A DNA stretch of 64,000 nt from Bifidobacterium sp. N4G05 (GTDB taxonomy: Bacteria > Actinomycetota > Actinomycetes > Actinomycetales > Bifidobacteriaceae): assembly GCF_002742445.1 (NCBI RefSeq), contig NZ_NJNQ01000006.1, positions 79,313 through 143,312 on the forward strand, read 5' to 3'. Below, in pieces: positions 43,372 through 53,090 of the stretch; the stretch's first letter is position 1, and every line of letters starts with the position of its first letter. The notes under the pieces were generated by a model. It had not been told where the DNA came from. It made no database searches and was given only the letters and a program-made list of their open reading frames with translations. The translations under genes and the position numbers were made by a program.

Positions 43372-44007
43372 ATGGCGACTATTCCTGAACAATACGAGAG
43401 TCAGCGCGTGGGCGTGCAGGGATATCGCGTGCTCAATCTCGATTTGGACGGCGTCTGCGCGGATTACAAAGGTGCGATCCGCGATTATCTGCATCGGCAG
43501 GGCATTGACGTGCCGGAACGTGCGTTACGGGCCGCGCACTACAATCTCACCCGCGAGGATGGATGGCCGTTCGACACGCTTGACGATTACATCGAAACGC
43601 ATAAAGCCGCGGAACGTGAGCATCTGTATGCGACGATGAAGCCGCTTCCGGGGGTAGCGCAGGCGCTACAACGATTGGCGGGCGAGCACGTGTACATTCG
43701 CATCGTCACGCATCGGCTGTTCGTGTCCGGCCAGCATCAGATGGTCGTTTCCGACACCGCGCAATGGTTGGATAGCAATCACATTCCGTACATGAGCCTG
43801 TGCTTCACTGGGCTGAAAGACAGTATGCAGGCCACGATCCACATCGACGATTCGCCGGCGAACATCGAAACCCTGCGCGAAGCCGGGCAGCACGTGGTTG
43901 TGTTCGATCAGCCGTACAACAGCGCGTACGATGGTCCCCGAATCGACAGCTGGAGCGACGTCAACGTCGAAAAGCTCCTCACCCTCTTCGAACACTGGCC
44001 AGAGTAA
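43372..44007 (+). CDS. 5'(3')-deoxyribonucleotidase-like HAD protein
   Basis: A 211-residue HAD phosphatase of the NT5C type. Motif I is NLDLDGVCADY (nucleophile D24, acid D26), motif II IRIVTHRL, motif III Lys in GLKDSMQ and motif IV IHIDDSPANIE. Members dephosphorylate (deoxy)nucleotides. AAGAAAGGAAC precedes the ATG. It stands alone between the peptide gene and the pseudokinase gene. Confidence 0.85.
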   Translation: MATIPEQYESQRVGVQGYRVLNLDLDGVCADYKGAIRDYLHRQGIDVPERALRAAHYNLTREDGWPFDTLDDYIETHKAAEREHLYATMKPLPGVAQALQRLAGEHVYIRIVTHRLFVSGQHQMVVSDTAQWLDSNHIPYMSLCFTGLKDSMQATIHIDDSPANIETLREAGQHVVVFDQPYNSAYDGPRIDSWSDVNVEKLLTLFEHWPE

Positions 44008-44212
44008 GTGGTCTGCGCGGCGGATTGTCTGTACAACCCCTGTTGTATGTCTGCACAAGTCGATTTGACCACCAATTTGGGATGTGTAGTTGATTGACAT
44101 CGACGATTTCGGCAGACAATCGAGTGGCAGATACAAAGGAGGGCACGTGCATATTACACGTGCCCTCCATGCGCGTCTTTTCCGGAAAACGTTAGAAAGA
44201 CGGTGACAACGA

Positions 44213-46252
44213 TTAGAAGATCTGCAGGGAATCGATGTACAGCTGGCTGCCGGGCAGACTGTCAAGCGGCACCCACAGCATGATGTCCTGCGTTTTCACA
44301 GACTTGTCGAACTTCACTTCGGTAGTGCCGGAATCGTCGAATTTGAACTGTGCCACCTGCTCACCCTGGGACGGGCTGTTCGTCGCGTTCACGCGAATGT
44401 ATCCCTGGCCGCCCGAAGAACGAATCTTGATGACCATGCGAGACGCGTTCTGCGGTTGGCTCAGGTGCACGTAATATCCGTAGCCCTGCTGTCCGTCAGG
44501 GTTCGACAGGAACTGACGATTGTCGATTTCGTATGCAGTCGTGTTTTCTGGCTGCTTCGGATTCGGTACCTTCTTCGACTGCTTGTCAGCGGTCACGACC
44601 TTGTCTTCGGTTTTCTTGAGTTTCTTGGATGATGAATCGCCAGATGCCGGCGCATTGGCGGAAGTATCGGAAGAATCCGTGGAATTGGACGAATCGGTAT
44701 TGTTGGACTTATCGGTATTGCCGGACTTATCAGAATTGGAAGAATCCGCGGAATTCGCATCCGTCTGATCGCCCTCGCCGAACGGCACCTTGTCAAGATT
44801 TATTTCCGGCCATGGTCCTTCGGAATCAGTCGTAACCGAATCTGAAGGCTTCATCAAACCCTGAATAGCGAAACCAAGCGCTACCGCAACAACAAGAACG
44901 GCAACGATAATCGCAACAACCTTCGTTTTCAGCTTGCCAAACAGTTTCGCGTCGGCAACGTCAGTATTCGCCGAAGCGGAAGAAGGATTCTTCGGCGTGA
45001 AGCTCGGCGGAACCGCGGCTCGACCGGCTGCATACGCGGCGTCGATCGCCTCCTGCTCTGCCTTCAACGCGCGAGCGGACTCTTCGCCGGGCTGAATGAC
45101 CTGACCGTCCGCGCCGATCACTGGAATGCGGCCGGTTTTTTCCAACTGGGAATCGTCGGATGACATGCCATCGGCCGGTACGGAAACCCTGATGGGGAAG
45201 GAGAAGGGAGAATCGCTGGTGTCGGTCACGCCATCGATGTCTTCTTCGCTCAGCAGCTCACGGCCGCTGCTCCACAACGATTTCACCGCTCCGCTGGTGG
45301 CTGCGACGCTTTTCGCCAAAGCCTCCTTGCCATCGGAAAAATCGTTATGCGGTTCGGGAGCCGTGAACGTCATTTCCGGAATGCTTCCAGTCACCGCCAG
45401 CGTATCCGGTAGCAGGAGCGTATCTTTCTCAAGGATCTGCAGCAACGGAACATTGGCGATCGAGCACTCCGAATCCATGGAAGGCAACGTGACATCCATA
45501 CCCCCCAACGATGACAGCGGCTGGTACTCGCCAAGCAGCGCCTCCAATTCCGCGAGAGTCGCCATCGGAACGGTGGGGAAGCCGTCGGCCTCTTCAAGCT
45601 CAAGTCCGCGCTTGCAGATCACACGGAATTCCATCGGCGTGGTCGGCGCGAGCGCGTCCAGACGGAAATCAGTCGACAATGTGGACGGACGGCGGGTCAG
45701 CATCGCATACAGCAATGCCGCAATCTGCCGAATCGCAAGCTGTTCCCGATTTTCCAAAGCCTGCGCGCGAGAAGTGTCGGCAAGCATGACGCTCACCGGA
45801 GCGTCTGCAATCTGAATGCCGGAACGGGTCAGGCGCACCGTGTCGGTGCTGATGGAGAAATGCGTGAGATTGTCTTTTTGCAGCACATGCAACGATTCGA
45901 TGACTTCGCCAATGATGGAACGCATGGCTGTATAGCTCAACGGCTGGTTGGCGTTCAGCGCAAGATATTCGCTGAGGGCCATGCCTTCGTCAAGCTGTGT
46001 CACCACCAGCGCGACCTTGCCGACATGCTGGAGTTGCAACACTTTTGTGAAGTGGGAGTCGTGCGAAATGGCCAGCATGGAAGCGGTTGCGTTGACTTCC
46101 TGCAATGCCTTGCTGCTGCTGACGATAAACAGCTGGCAATCCCGTGCGAGCACATGGTCGCTGGCCTTCCAGACCTGCAGTCCGGTTTCTTCGCGCAACG
46201 GCGAAACGAGCACGTAGCGATTGCTGATGGTATCTCCCAGCTGAGGTTTCAT
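44213..46252 (-). CDS. MurJ-associated pseudokinase membrane protein
   Basis: A 679-residue protein downstream of murJ. Residues ~1-250 have a Ser/Thr-kinase fold without the catalytic residues: where HRDLKPxN is expected it reads HFSISTDTV, and the DFG is missing. One membrane helix lies at about residues 460-482, followed by a Ser/Asn/Asp-rich linker and a C-terminal beta-rich domain (GQGYIRVNATNSPS) outside the cell. In mycobacteria the pseudokinase is fused to MurJ (MviN) and, when phosphorylated, recruits an FHA protein to limit lipid II flipping; here the two are separate genes. GAAGGA lies 4 bases before the ATG at 46252. Confidence 0.85.
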   Translation of the reverse strand: MKPQLGDTISNRYVLVSPLREETGLQVWKASDHVLARDCQLFIVSSSKALQEVNATASMLAISHDSHFTKVLQLQHVGKVALVVTQLDEGMALSEYLALNANQPLSYTAMRSIIGEVIESLHVLQKDNLTHFSISTDTVRLTRSGIQIADAPVSVMLADTSRAQALENREQLAIRQIAALLYAMLTRRPSTLSTDFRLDALAPTTPMEFRVICKRGLELEEADGFPTVPMATLAELEALLGEYQPLSSLGGMDVTLPSMDSECSIANVPLLQILEKDTLLLPDTLAVTGSIPEMTFTAPEPHNDFSDGKEALAKSVAATSGAVKSLWSSGRELLSEEDIDGVTDTSDSPFSFPIRVSVPADGMSSDDSQLEKTGRIPVIGADGQVIQPGEESARALKAEQEAIDAAYAAGRAAVPPSFTPKNPSSASANTDVADAKLFGKLKTKVVAIIVAVLVVAVALGFAIQGLMKPSDSVTTDSEGPWPEINLDKVPFGEGDQTDANSADSSNSDKSGNTDKSNNTDSSNSTDSSDTSANAPASGDSSSKKLKKTEDKVVTADKQSKKVPNPKQPENTTAYEIDNRQFLSNPDGQQGYGYYVHLSQPQNASRMVIKIRSSGGQGYIRVNATNSPSQGEQVAQFKFDDSGTTEVKFDKSVKTQDIMLWVPLDSLPGSQLYIDSLQIF

Positions 46253-46293
46253 GGGTTCCTTCAACTTTTTGTAAACGTTTGTTCTGCCTATGG

Positions 46294-48009
46294 TCACTCG
46301 CCGTTTTCGGCGTCGCCTTGCTCCAGTCTATCGTTGGGGCTGGTCGGCTTGCGAAGTCCGGGAATACGTGAGGAAAGCAGTGCGATCGCCTCGTCGAATT
46401 CCTCGGAACGCAGCAGCCGCAACATGCCCACGTAAACGATGAAAGTCACTATGGTCAACAGCGCAGCGCACGCCACTGCCTGAATCCAGTTCATATGACC
46501 GTCCACCGCTCCGATTTGGGCGCCGACGAGCTGGTAGACGCTGTCACGTGCCAGCACGCCGATGAGCATGGCAGCTGCTGCCGCGCCAATCGATTTCAGA
46601 TACGAGATGGCTATACGCGGACCGTCGATATTGTTTTCGAAACGTTTGCGCAACATGACATACAGGATGGGAATCGGCAGTATGTAGCTTATGGCTCCTA
46701 CCGTGCCGATCATTGTCGTCCATTCGGTAGGGGGAAGTAGCTTCGCGCCGATGATCACGCCTATCGCTTGAATGCCCATGGCGAACAGCATGAAAATGAA
46801 CGGCGATTTGCCGTCTTCGAATGCATAGAACGTGCGCTGGATAATCAGATACGCGCTGGCGAACGGAAGTCCCACGCCAAGCGTGACCAACGGTCCCGCC
46901 ATAAGAATCGCCTCTCTGACGCTCACAGACGGCAGCAACGCGAGAATGATCGGAACGGGCATCACTACGAAAGCGACCGAGAAATAACACATGATCACGC
47001 CCATATTGCGCATTGCCTGGCTTAAATCGGTGCGCGCTTCGGCGATATTATGGTCGGCGATCGCACGGGATATTTTCGGGAAAATCGCGGTTGCAAGCGA
47101 AACGGCAATCAGCGAATATGGCAGCATGTAAATCGTGTACGCGTTCTGGTATGAGGCATTGCCGGCCACATCGAGCGGATTGATGCCGAACTTCTGCTGC
47201 GCGAGCATCGGCGCGTTGGTGGACGTGCGCGTGATTACGATATTGGCGAGCTGGTCGATTACGACAATGCCGACGCTCCAAGCTGCGACCGGTCCCATCG
47301 AACGCAAGCCGATGCCGCGAAGTCCGAATTGCGGGCGGTATTTCAATCCGATTTTGGTCAGCGGAATGAACAGCACCAACGCTTGGAATGCCACGCCCAA
47401 TGTCCATGTTCCGGCCGTCAAAGCGATTTTGTCGGCGGTCCAGAAATCAAGCGGATGTTCCGTGGCGCGGCCGAACAATGCGATGAATGTGCTGAAACCG
47501 ATGCAGCTGATGATGTTCGCGCCCGCCGAACTCCACGCATACGCGGTGAAATGGTCTTTGGCCGCAAGAATCTGGCCAATCACCGTATACAGGCCGTAGA
47601 AGAAGATCTGGGGCATGCACCACAAGGTGAACGAGGTTGCCAACGCCATGGTTTCCGGGCCGCCGTTCACATACAGTCTGGTGAGCAGTGGCGTGGACAG
47701 CGCCATCAGAATCGTCACCGCCAACAACATGGTGATGGCGAGTGTGATGAGCCTGTTGAGCTTGGTTTCGGCGTCTTTCGCCTTCAACGTGCGCACGATC
47801 TGCGGCACGAGCACGGCGTTGAAAATACCGCCGGAAACCAGGGTGTAGATGACCTGCGGAATCATGGACCCGGCCTGGTAGGCGTTTGCCGCATAGCCGG
47901 TGGTGCCTAAAGCCCAGGCGAGCAGAATGGTACGGATTTGCCCGGTCACGCGCGAGGCCGCGGTGCCGGAGGCCATGATCAGTGAATTACGGCCAACGGA
48001 AGAACTCAT
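46294..48009 (-). CDS. murJ: lipid II flippase MurJ
   Basis: A 571-residue MOP-superfamily protein with about 14 membrane helices, beginning SSVGRNSLIMASGTAASRVTGQIRTILL, which carries the family's first-helix signature. It moves lipid II across the membrane for peptidoglycan synthesis. A short polar C-terminal tail ends ENGE, without the fused pseudokinase seen in mycobacteria. Its start overlaps the DUF6049 stop by four bases. Confidence 0.95.
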   Translation of the reverse strand: MSSSVGRNSLIMASGTAASRVTGQIRTILLAWALGTTGYAANAYQAGSMIPQVIYTLVSGGIFNAVLVPQIVRTLKAKDAETKLNRLITLAITMLLAVTILMALSTPLLTRLYVNGGPETMALATSFTLWCMPQIFFYGLYTVIGQILAAKDHFTAYAWSSAGANIISCIGFSTFIALFGRATEHPLDFWTADKIALTAGTWTLGVAFQALVLFIPLTKIGLKYRPQFGLRGIGLRSMGPVAAWSVGIVVIDQLANIVITRTSTNAPMLAQQKFGINPLDVAGNASYQNAYTIYMLPYSLIAVSLATAIFPKISRAIADHNIAEARTDLSQAMRNMGVIMCYFSVAFVVMPVPIILALLPSVSVREAILMAGPLVTLGVGLPFASAYLIIQRTFYAFEDGKSPFIFMLFAMGIQAIGVIIGAKLLPPTEWTTMIGTVGAISYILPIPILYVMLRKRFENNIDGPRIAISYLKSIGAAAAAMLIGVLARDSVYQLVGAQIGAVDGHMNWIQAVACAALLTIVTFIVYVGMLRLLRSEEFDEAIALLSSRIPGLRKPTSPNDRLEQGDAENGE

Positions 48010-50168
48010 TCGTCGGGATCTTTCTTACGGTGGAATTGGCGCCACAGTCCCAAAGCTCCAAGCAGCACGGCGATGCCGATGATGATGAAGCCGGTTTTGT
48101 CGCTGATTTGCAATGCGCTGGTGATGTGGGTGGTTTGTGTCGCTCCGAATGCGATGCCCTGCCTGTCCTGCAGGCTGAGTGTGGCGTCCGCGGTGCCGGA
48201 GGTGGCCACACGGATGATGAATGCCACTTGGGCTTCGCCGTTTGCGGGTACCTCCACGGTGTCGAAACGCGAAGTGACAATCTGCATGGAGTTGGTCAAT
48301 GATGAGACTTTTACCGTGACCGGATAGGGGTGGCTGTTGCTGATGGTAACGGGCATTTGCGCGGTTTCGCTGACCACGTTGACGTTTTCCGTCGGTGTGA
48401 TGGTCACTCCGTTGATGAGCAGGGACGCCAGTTGCCCGGCTCCTTCCACCATGGTGCTTCCGGCTGGGTTTTCGCCGCCTAGCGCGTGCAGGGCCATGAT
48501 GCCGTGCGCGTTGACGAGCTGCCTGCGCCACGCTTTGAGGCCTGCGGGGGACTGCTTGGCATCGTCGGCGACGTCGGTGAGGATGGACGCGTTGAATCGT
48601 TTGATGTCGCTTGTCGAGGCTGCCAGCGTGTTGAGCGTCTGCCTGAGATTGGCTTGTGTCGCATCATTGATTCCGTCGGATTGTGGTACGATCGCGGCCG
48701 CATCGTCACCGCTCAAGGCGGGGTCGGCGTTGCTTAATGTGTTCAGATCGGTGATGTTCAGCCACGGCGATTGTTCGACGTCCGTCATCAGCGCATCCAC
48801 GACGGCTGGGTCGGAATTGTCGTTTAGGCAGACCAGCAGGTTGCGTTCCGCATACGGCTGTTCCATTTGGTAGAACGCGCTTTGCGCGACGAATCGTGCG
48901 AGACGCCCGGCCGTTGTTCCCTCGCCATCCGCTTCGGCGTCGGCACTGGTCGCCTTGCCCTGTGCAAGGTTGGAAAGCACGCTTTGCGCGGTCAGTACGG
49001 TGACGTCGCCCGCGTCGGTGGCCACTATGGCCTTGCCTGTTTCTGCGGTAGCCGCATCGTTCTCTTCGAAATCATGCGTGGCGATGACGGTGTCGTACCC
49101 CTGCTGCTTGGCTTTCGTGAGCGCCTCGATCGTCCAATTGCCGGTGCCCTGCCATGCATACGTGGTCATACTTGCGTTCGGGTCGCCCAACGCCGATTGA
49201 TAGTTTTCCAAGGCCTGTTCGGCGTTCCATTGCGAGGTGCCAACGCTTGCCGAATCATAGGTTTTGCTGTCGTTCAGCGCGGAATAGGCGGTGATGTCGA
49301 ATAGGGCCGGTTGCGTGATGCCGTCGACTTGCGTCGGCATCGGCATCGCCTTCAGATAGGTCGGATCGGCCACCACCTGCAGTTTGTCATGCTTGGTGAA
49401 CGTCTGTTCCAGCGACTTGAGTCGTGCCTCGTCTTCTTTGCCGGGAACGGCGATTTTCGAAAGTTCTGCGGAAGTGACGCCACCTTTGTTGACGAGCTGT
49501 TCCAGCATGGTGTTGTCGGTGGTCCATCCTTGCGCTTCGAGCGGCTGCACGATGGTGATATTCATCGCGGGCGTGTCGGGGGTATTGATTCCAGCTCCGG
49601 TCCGTGTTGCGAAAGTGTGTGCTTTGTCTTGCTGGACTCCGCCGGCCTCATAGCTGAGAGTGATGGGCTTGGGACCCCAGGAGTTGATGGATGCCAGTGC
49701 CTCTTGGCTTGATTCCGCGTCGATGCGCACGTTCGCTGAAGCTCCCGGCTGAAGCGCGGGAACCTCGCTTTGGCCCACGATATTGGGCGTTGGGATCTGC
49801 CCGATGCCTTCCGACCATTCCTGGATATCGTTGCGCGATACGAACGTGTAGAAGGCGTTCATGGCGAGGGTCAGCGTGCCCGATGGGATTTCCTGATCTG
49901 TGGTGTTGGTCACCGTTGCGCTCAGATGATAGCCGGAAGTGTCTGTCAGCACGGCTGTGGAGGAGTCGATTGACAGCATGGCTCCCGATTGTGTTTCCTG
50001 TGTTTCTTCGGCTTTGGCATGTGGCGTAGGTGCGTATAACAACATCAACGCCATGGTCATGACCATGGCGAGGATTGCCGAAAGAGCACGTATGCCGTGC
50101 GGAACGTTCCGTTGTGCGGGTTGATTCACCTTCACGCCTGTCTGTTGAGTTTCCTTGCGTACAACCAT
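48006..50168 (-). CDS. DUF6049 family membrane-anchored protein
   Basis: A 720-residue protein with an N-terminal signal anchor (residues ~25-50, ALSAILAMVMTMALMLLYAPTP), a large extracellular region and one C-terminal helix (FIIIGIAVLLGALGLW) before a basic tail RKKDPDE. This is the protein always found between the NUDIX gene and murJ in actinobacteria (Rv3909 position). Its function is not known; a role in cell-wall growth follows only from the neighbours. The ATG overlaps the end of the NUDIX gene by 37 bases. Confidence 0.88.
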   Translation of the reverse strand: MVVRKETQQTGVKVNQPAQRNVPHGIRALSAILAMVMTMALMLLYAPTPHAKAEETQETQSGAMLSIDSSTAVLTDTSGYHLSATVTNTTDQEIPSGTLTLAMNAFYTFVSRNDIQEWSEGIGQIPTPNIVGQSEVPALQPGASANVRIDAESSQEALASINSWGPKPITLSYEAGGVQQDKAHTFATRTGAGINTPDTPAMNITIVQPLEAQGWTTDNTMLEQLVNKGGVTSAELSKIAVPGKEDEARLKSLEQTFTKHDKLQVVADPTYLKAMPMPTQVDGITQPALFDITAYSALNDSKTYDSASVGTSQWNAEQALENYQSALGDPNASMTTYAWQGTGNWTIEALTKAKQQGYDTVIATHDFEENDAATAETGKAIVATDAGDVTVLTAQSVLSNLAQGKATSADAEADGEGTTAGRLARFVAQSAFYQMEQPYAERNLLVCLNDNSDPAVVDALMTDVEQSPWLNITDLNTLSNADPALSGDDAAAIVPQSDGINDATQANLRQTLNTLAASTSDIKRFNASILTDVADDAKQSPAGLKAWRRQLVNAHGIMALHALGGENPAGSTMVEGAGQLASLLINGVTITPTENVNVVSETAQMPVTISNSHPYPVTVKVSSLTNSMQIVTSRFDTVEVPANGEAQVAFIIRVATSGTADATLSLQDRQGIAFGATQTTHITSALQISDKTGFIIIGIAVLLGALGLWRQFHRKKDPDE

Positions 50169-50782
50169 GCTATCTTTCGTTCGTTCGGGTAGCTGAGAAC
50201 GTCGTCCAAATCAGCAAAATCCACCCAAATCGCGTCTTCTGCCTCATGGTCCGGGTCGCCTTCCACCGTCAGCTCGCCGCCGATCTGGCGCAATGCGAAG
50301 TGATGCACCAGCTTGTGCACGCGCTGGCTGGTTCCCGTGAACCAGTAGTCGATGGTAGCGATGGAATCGACCACTTCACCCAAAATGCCGGTTTCCTCAT
50401 GTACCTCGCGAACGGCGGTTTGCTGCGGTGTCTCGCCTTTTTCGATATGACCTTTCGGCAGGCACCATTCCAAATGCCCGCTGCGTGAATGACGTGCGAT
50501 GATCGCCACACGGCCCTTGTCATCGAACACGAGACCGCCCGCCGAATATTCGCGTACCACCGGCAGTTCCTGCGCGTCGAGCGAGGCGAATGTGGTCGGA
50601 CCGTCTGTGGCGCGCCGTTGCGGCATCATTGCTGGGGTGGGTGCGCTGGGCGTGATGATGGTCTCTTGCCGCAAGGAAACGGACTGCGATGTGTACAGCA
50701 GTTTGTCCGATTCCATCGGATTTTGGGTATGGTCGTCCGCAGCATGGGCAAGCATGCGTGCAAGGTCTGCGGGCGTAATCAT
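50132..50782 (-). CDS. NUDIX hydrolase
   Basis: A 216-residue protein with a complete NUDIX box, GHIEKGETPQQTAVREVHEETG, at about residues 108-131, preceded by SAGGLVFDDKGRVAIIARH. The ~70-residue N-terminal extension is variable. ATG at 50782 is preferred over 50794 because of its GGA. It hydrolyses a nucleoside diphosphate derivative not named by the sequence; the conserved place beside pcnA and murJ is that of mycobacterial Rv3908. It is divergent from the CCA enzyme gene. Confidence 0.9.
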   Translation of the reverse strand: MITPADLARMLAHAADDHTQNPMESDKLLYTSQSVSLRQETIITPSAPTPAMMPQRRATDGPTTFASLDAQELPVVREYSAGGLVFDDKGRVAIIARHSRSGHLEWCLPKGHIEKGETPQQTAVREVHEETGILGEVVDSIATIDYWFTGTSQRVHKLVHHFALRQIGGELTVEGDPDHEAEDAIWVDFADLDDVLSYPNERKIAWLYARKLNRQA

Positions 50783-50825
50783 GATTCCAACCATACTCAA
50801 TTCTGTGTGCAGGTGGGGTAACGGT

Positions 50826-52289
50826 ATGCTAGTAAGGCAGAAACTTGTGGTGTCGGAAAGGGATGGCGTGAACTTCGAAGTGTGGCCAGAGGCCATTGAA
50901 TTAGGGCGTATGTTCGCCGCGGAAGGCTATGAATTGGCGTTGGTGGGAGGTCCCGTCCGGGACCTGCTGTTGCATCGTAAATCGCATGATTTGGATTTTT
51001 GCACGTCGGCGCGTCCTGAGCAGTTTGAACATATTTTGCGCCGTTTTGGGCGTGATGGCTTTTGGGATATGGGACGCAAATTCGGCACGCTGGGTGCGAT
51101 GCGCCGTCGCGAGGATGGCACGGAAGTGCAGGTTGAGGTAACGACTTACCGTTCCGACACGTATGACCCCGACTCGCGCAAGCCGGAAGTTAATTATGGC
51201 GACACGCTGGAAGGCGATCTTTCCCGCCGTGATTTCACGGTGAACGCCATGGCATTGCGCGTGCCCGAACTGGAATTTGTCGATCCGTTCGGCGGTGCGA
51301 ACGATTTGGCCAAGGGCGTGTTGCGCACGCCGGTCGATCCTCGCCAGTCGTTCGATGACGATCCGCTGCGCATGATGCGCGCCGTGCGTTTCGTGGCGCA
51401 ACTGGGCTTCCGCATCGAACCGGAAACCGCCGAAGCGTTGACCGACATGGTCGATCGCATCGAAATCGTTTCCGCCGAGCGCGTACGTGACGAACTGGTC
51501 AAAATGCTGCTGTCCGATCGACCGCGTGCAGGTATCGAAGCGCTGGTCGATTCCGGTCTTGCGGATATCGTCTTCCCGGAAATTCCGGCATTGCAGCTCG
51601 AAATCGACGAACATCATCGTCATAAGGACGTGTTCGAGCACACCATGATCGTCATTGATCGTGCTGTCGCTCTCGAAACCGGCCCGGACGGTCCTGTGCC
51701 AGCTCCAGACCTGACGTTGCGTCTTGCCGCGCTCATGCACGATATCGGCAAGCCGAAGACGCGTCGTTTCGAATCGGGCGGCAAGGTGAGTTTCCATCAT
51801 CATGATGCGGTCGGCGCGAAAATGACCCGCAAGCGCCTTAAGGCATTGCATTTCGATCATCATATGGTCGAGGACGTCAGCGAACTGGTCAACCTTCACT
51901 TGCGTTTCCACGGATACGTGGAGGAGCCGTGGACGGATTCCGCGGTCCGCCGTTACGTCAAAGACGCAGGCCCGCTGTACGAGCGTTTGAACCGCCTGAC
52001 GCGTGCCGACGCGACCACGCAGAACAAGCGCAAGGCCATGGTGTTCTCGTCGGCGATGGACGAGATGGAACAGCGCGTGCGCGATCTGAAGGAGAAGGAG
52101 GATTTCGACGCGATCCGCCCTGATCTGAACGGTGACGAAATCATGCAGCTGCTCGGCATTGAACCGGGACCGCTGGTTGGCAAGGCGTACAAGCACATGC
52201 TGGAATATCGTCTCGATAACGGCCCGGTCGAGCGTGATGTTGCTGTTGCCGAGTTGAACCGTTGGTACGAGGAACAGCAGGCCGAATAA
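50826..52289 (+). CDS. pcnA: CCA tRNA nucleotidyltransferase
   Basis: A 487-residue nucleotidyltransferase that adds CCA to tRNA 3' ends; needed here because the tRNA genes of this window do not encode CCA. Motifs: LVGGPVRDLLLHRKSHDLDF (GG and DxD, metal ligands D55/D57) and GDLSRRDFTVNAMA (RRD-type). An HD domain follows in HHRHKDVFEHTM and LMHDIGKPKTR, absent in some relatives. The start is uncertain between 50826 and two GTG codons about 8 and 14 codons on. Confidence 0.93.
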   Translation: MLVRQKLVVSERDGVNFEVWPEAIELGRMFAAEGYELALVGGPVRDLLLHRKSHDLDFCTSARPEQFEHILRRFGRDGFWDMGRKFGTLGAMRRREDGTEVQVEVTTYRSDTYDPDSRKPEVNYGDTLEGDLSRRDFTVNAMALRVPELEFVDPFGGANDLAKGVLRTPVDPRQSFDDDPLRMMRAVRFVAQLGFRIEPETAEALTDMVDRIEIVSAERVRDELVKMLLSDRPRAGIEALVDSGLADIVFPEIPALQLEIDEHHRHKDVFEHTMIVIDRAVALETGPDGPVPAPDLTLRLAALMHDIGKPKTRRFESGGKVSFHHHDAVGAKMTRKRLKALHFDHHMVEDVSELVNLHLRFHGYVEEPWTDSAVRRYVKDAGPLYERLNRLTRADATTQNKRKAMVFSSAMDEMEQRVRDLKEKEDFDAIRPDLNGDEIMQLLGIEPGPLVGKAYKHMLEYRLDNGPVERDVAVAELNRWYEEQQAE

Positions 52290-52298
52290 TCCGCCTTC

Positions 52299-52388
52299 TG
52301 ACCTCACGATTTGCAAACTGACCTCATGATCTTGATTTTCAGTAAAAAATCGAAATCATGAGGTCAGAAAATGAAAATCGCGAGGTCA
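52299..52388. repeat. nested inverted and direct repeat between pcnA and the LytR_C gene
   Basis: TGACCTCACGATTT (52299-52312) and TGACCTCATGAT (52319-52330) are direct copies; AAATCATGAGGTCA (52353-52366) and AAATCGCGAGGTCA (52375-52388) are inverted copies. Pairing of inner and outer copies gives two alternative hairpins between convergent genes. Confidence 0.85.
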
Positions 52389-52422
52389 ATCCAAGAATCT
52401 GCAAATCAAAAAAATCTGCAAA

Positions 52423-53046
52423 TCACACGGCGTCGTGTTCGGGGGCCTTCTGCACGTCGGTCATCTTGTCGACGGTAACGCATCCTTCGAAGCTTTCGAT
52501 CTTCTTGCCGGCGGTCGGCACTTGCTTTTGATCCTGCAGATTGTCGAAGGTTGCGCCAACCACAACGTCGATCAGCATATCCTCGCGATCGTCCATCACC
52601 ATTTTCGCGTCGGTGAAGTTGCTGTTCACCGTGTACGCCTGATTAACGGCGTTCTTGCCGAAGATGATCATCGTGCGCTCCACCTGGGAATTGGTGTAGT
52701 TGCCGGCGGCCTGGGTGTTGAACTCGCGATTCTGTAGTGCGCTGCTGACGGCTTGTGCGAAGCCGGAGAATTCAGTACCGTTGAGCACGCGCACGGTGAT
52801 GTTGCGGTTCTCCACGTATTTGCCGTTGCTTCCGTCCTGTTCCTGGGTGGCGCAAGGAGCCTGCTGGCCGTAATTCGGTTGTACTGCAGCCGACTTGACC
52901 CTGCCCAATCCTCCAACATGGAAGAAGAACAGCAGGGAAATCACCAATGCGACCGTCAAAATGGTGCCAGTTATGGTGAACGCCACCTTTTGACGGCGGC
53001 GAATGTACTGTTTGCGCGCGGTGCGCTCATCGTTAGCCTGAGTCAT
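52423..53046 (-). CDS. LytR C-terminal domain protein
   Basis: A 207-residue protein with a basic head, one membrane helix (residues ~20-45, VAFTITGTILTVALVISLLFFF) and an extracellular LytR_C domain (ITVRVLNGTEFSGFAQAVSSAL, and VVVGATFDNL). It lacks the catalytic LytR-CpsA-Psr domain. The start at 53046 has GAAGGA 7 bases before. Function unknown; a cell-wall role is likely by location. Confidence 0.88.
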   Translation of the reverse strand: MTQANDERTARKQYIRRRQKVAFTITGTILTVALVISLLFFFHVGGLGRVKSAAVQPNYGQQAPCATQEQDGSNGKYVENRNITVRVLNGTEFSGFAQAVSSALQNREFNTQAAGNYTNSQVERTMIIFGKNAVNQAYTVNSNFTDAKMVMDDREDMLIDVVVGATFDNLQDQKQVPTAGKKIESFEGCVTVDKMTDVQKAPEHDAV

Positions 53047-53090
53047 GTACGAGTCCTTCTCCAAAAAATCTGTTGACTTCAACCTTACTG

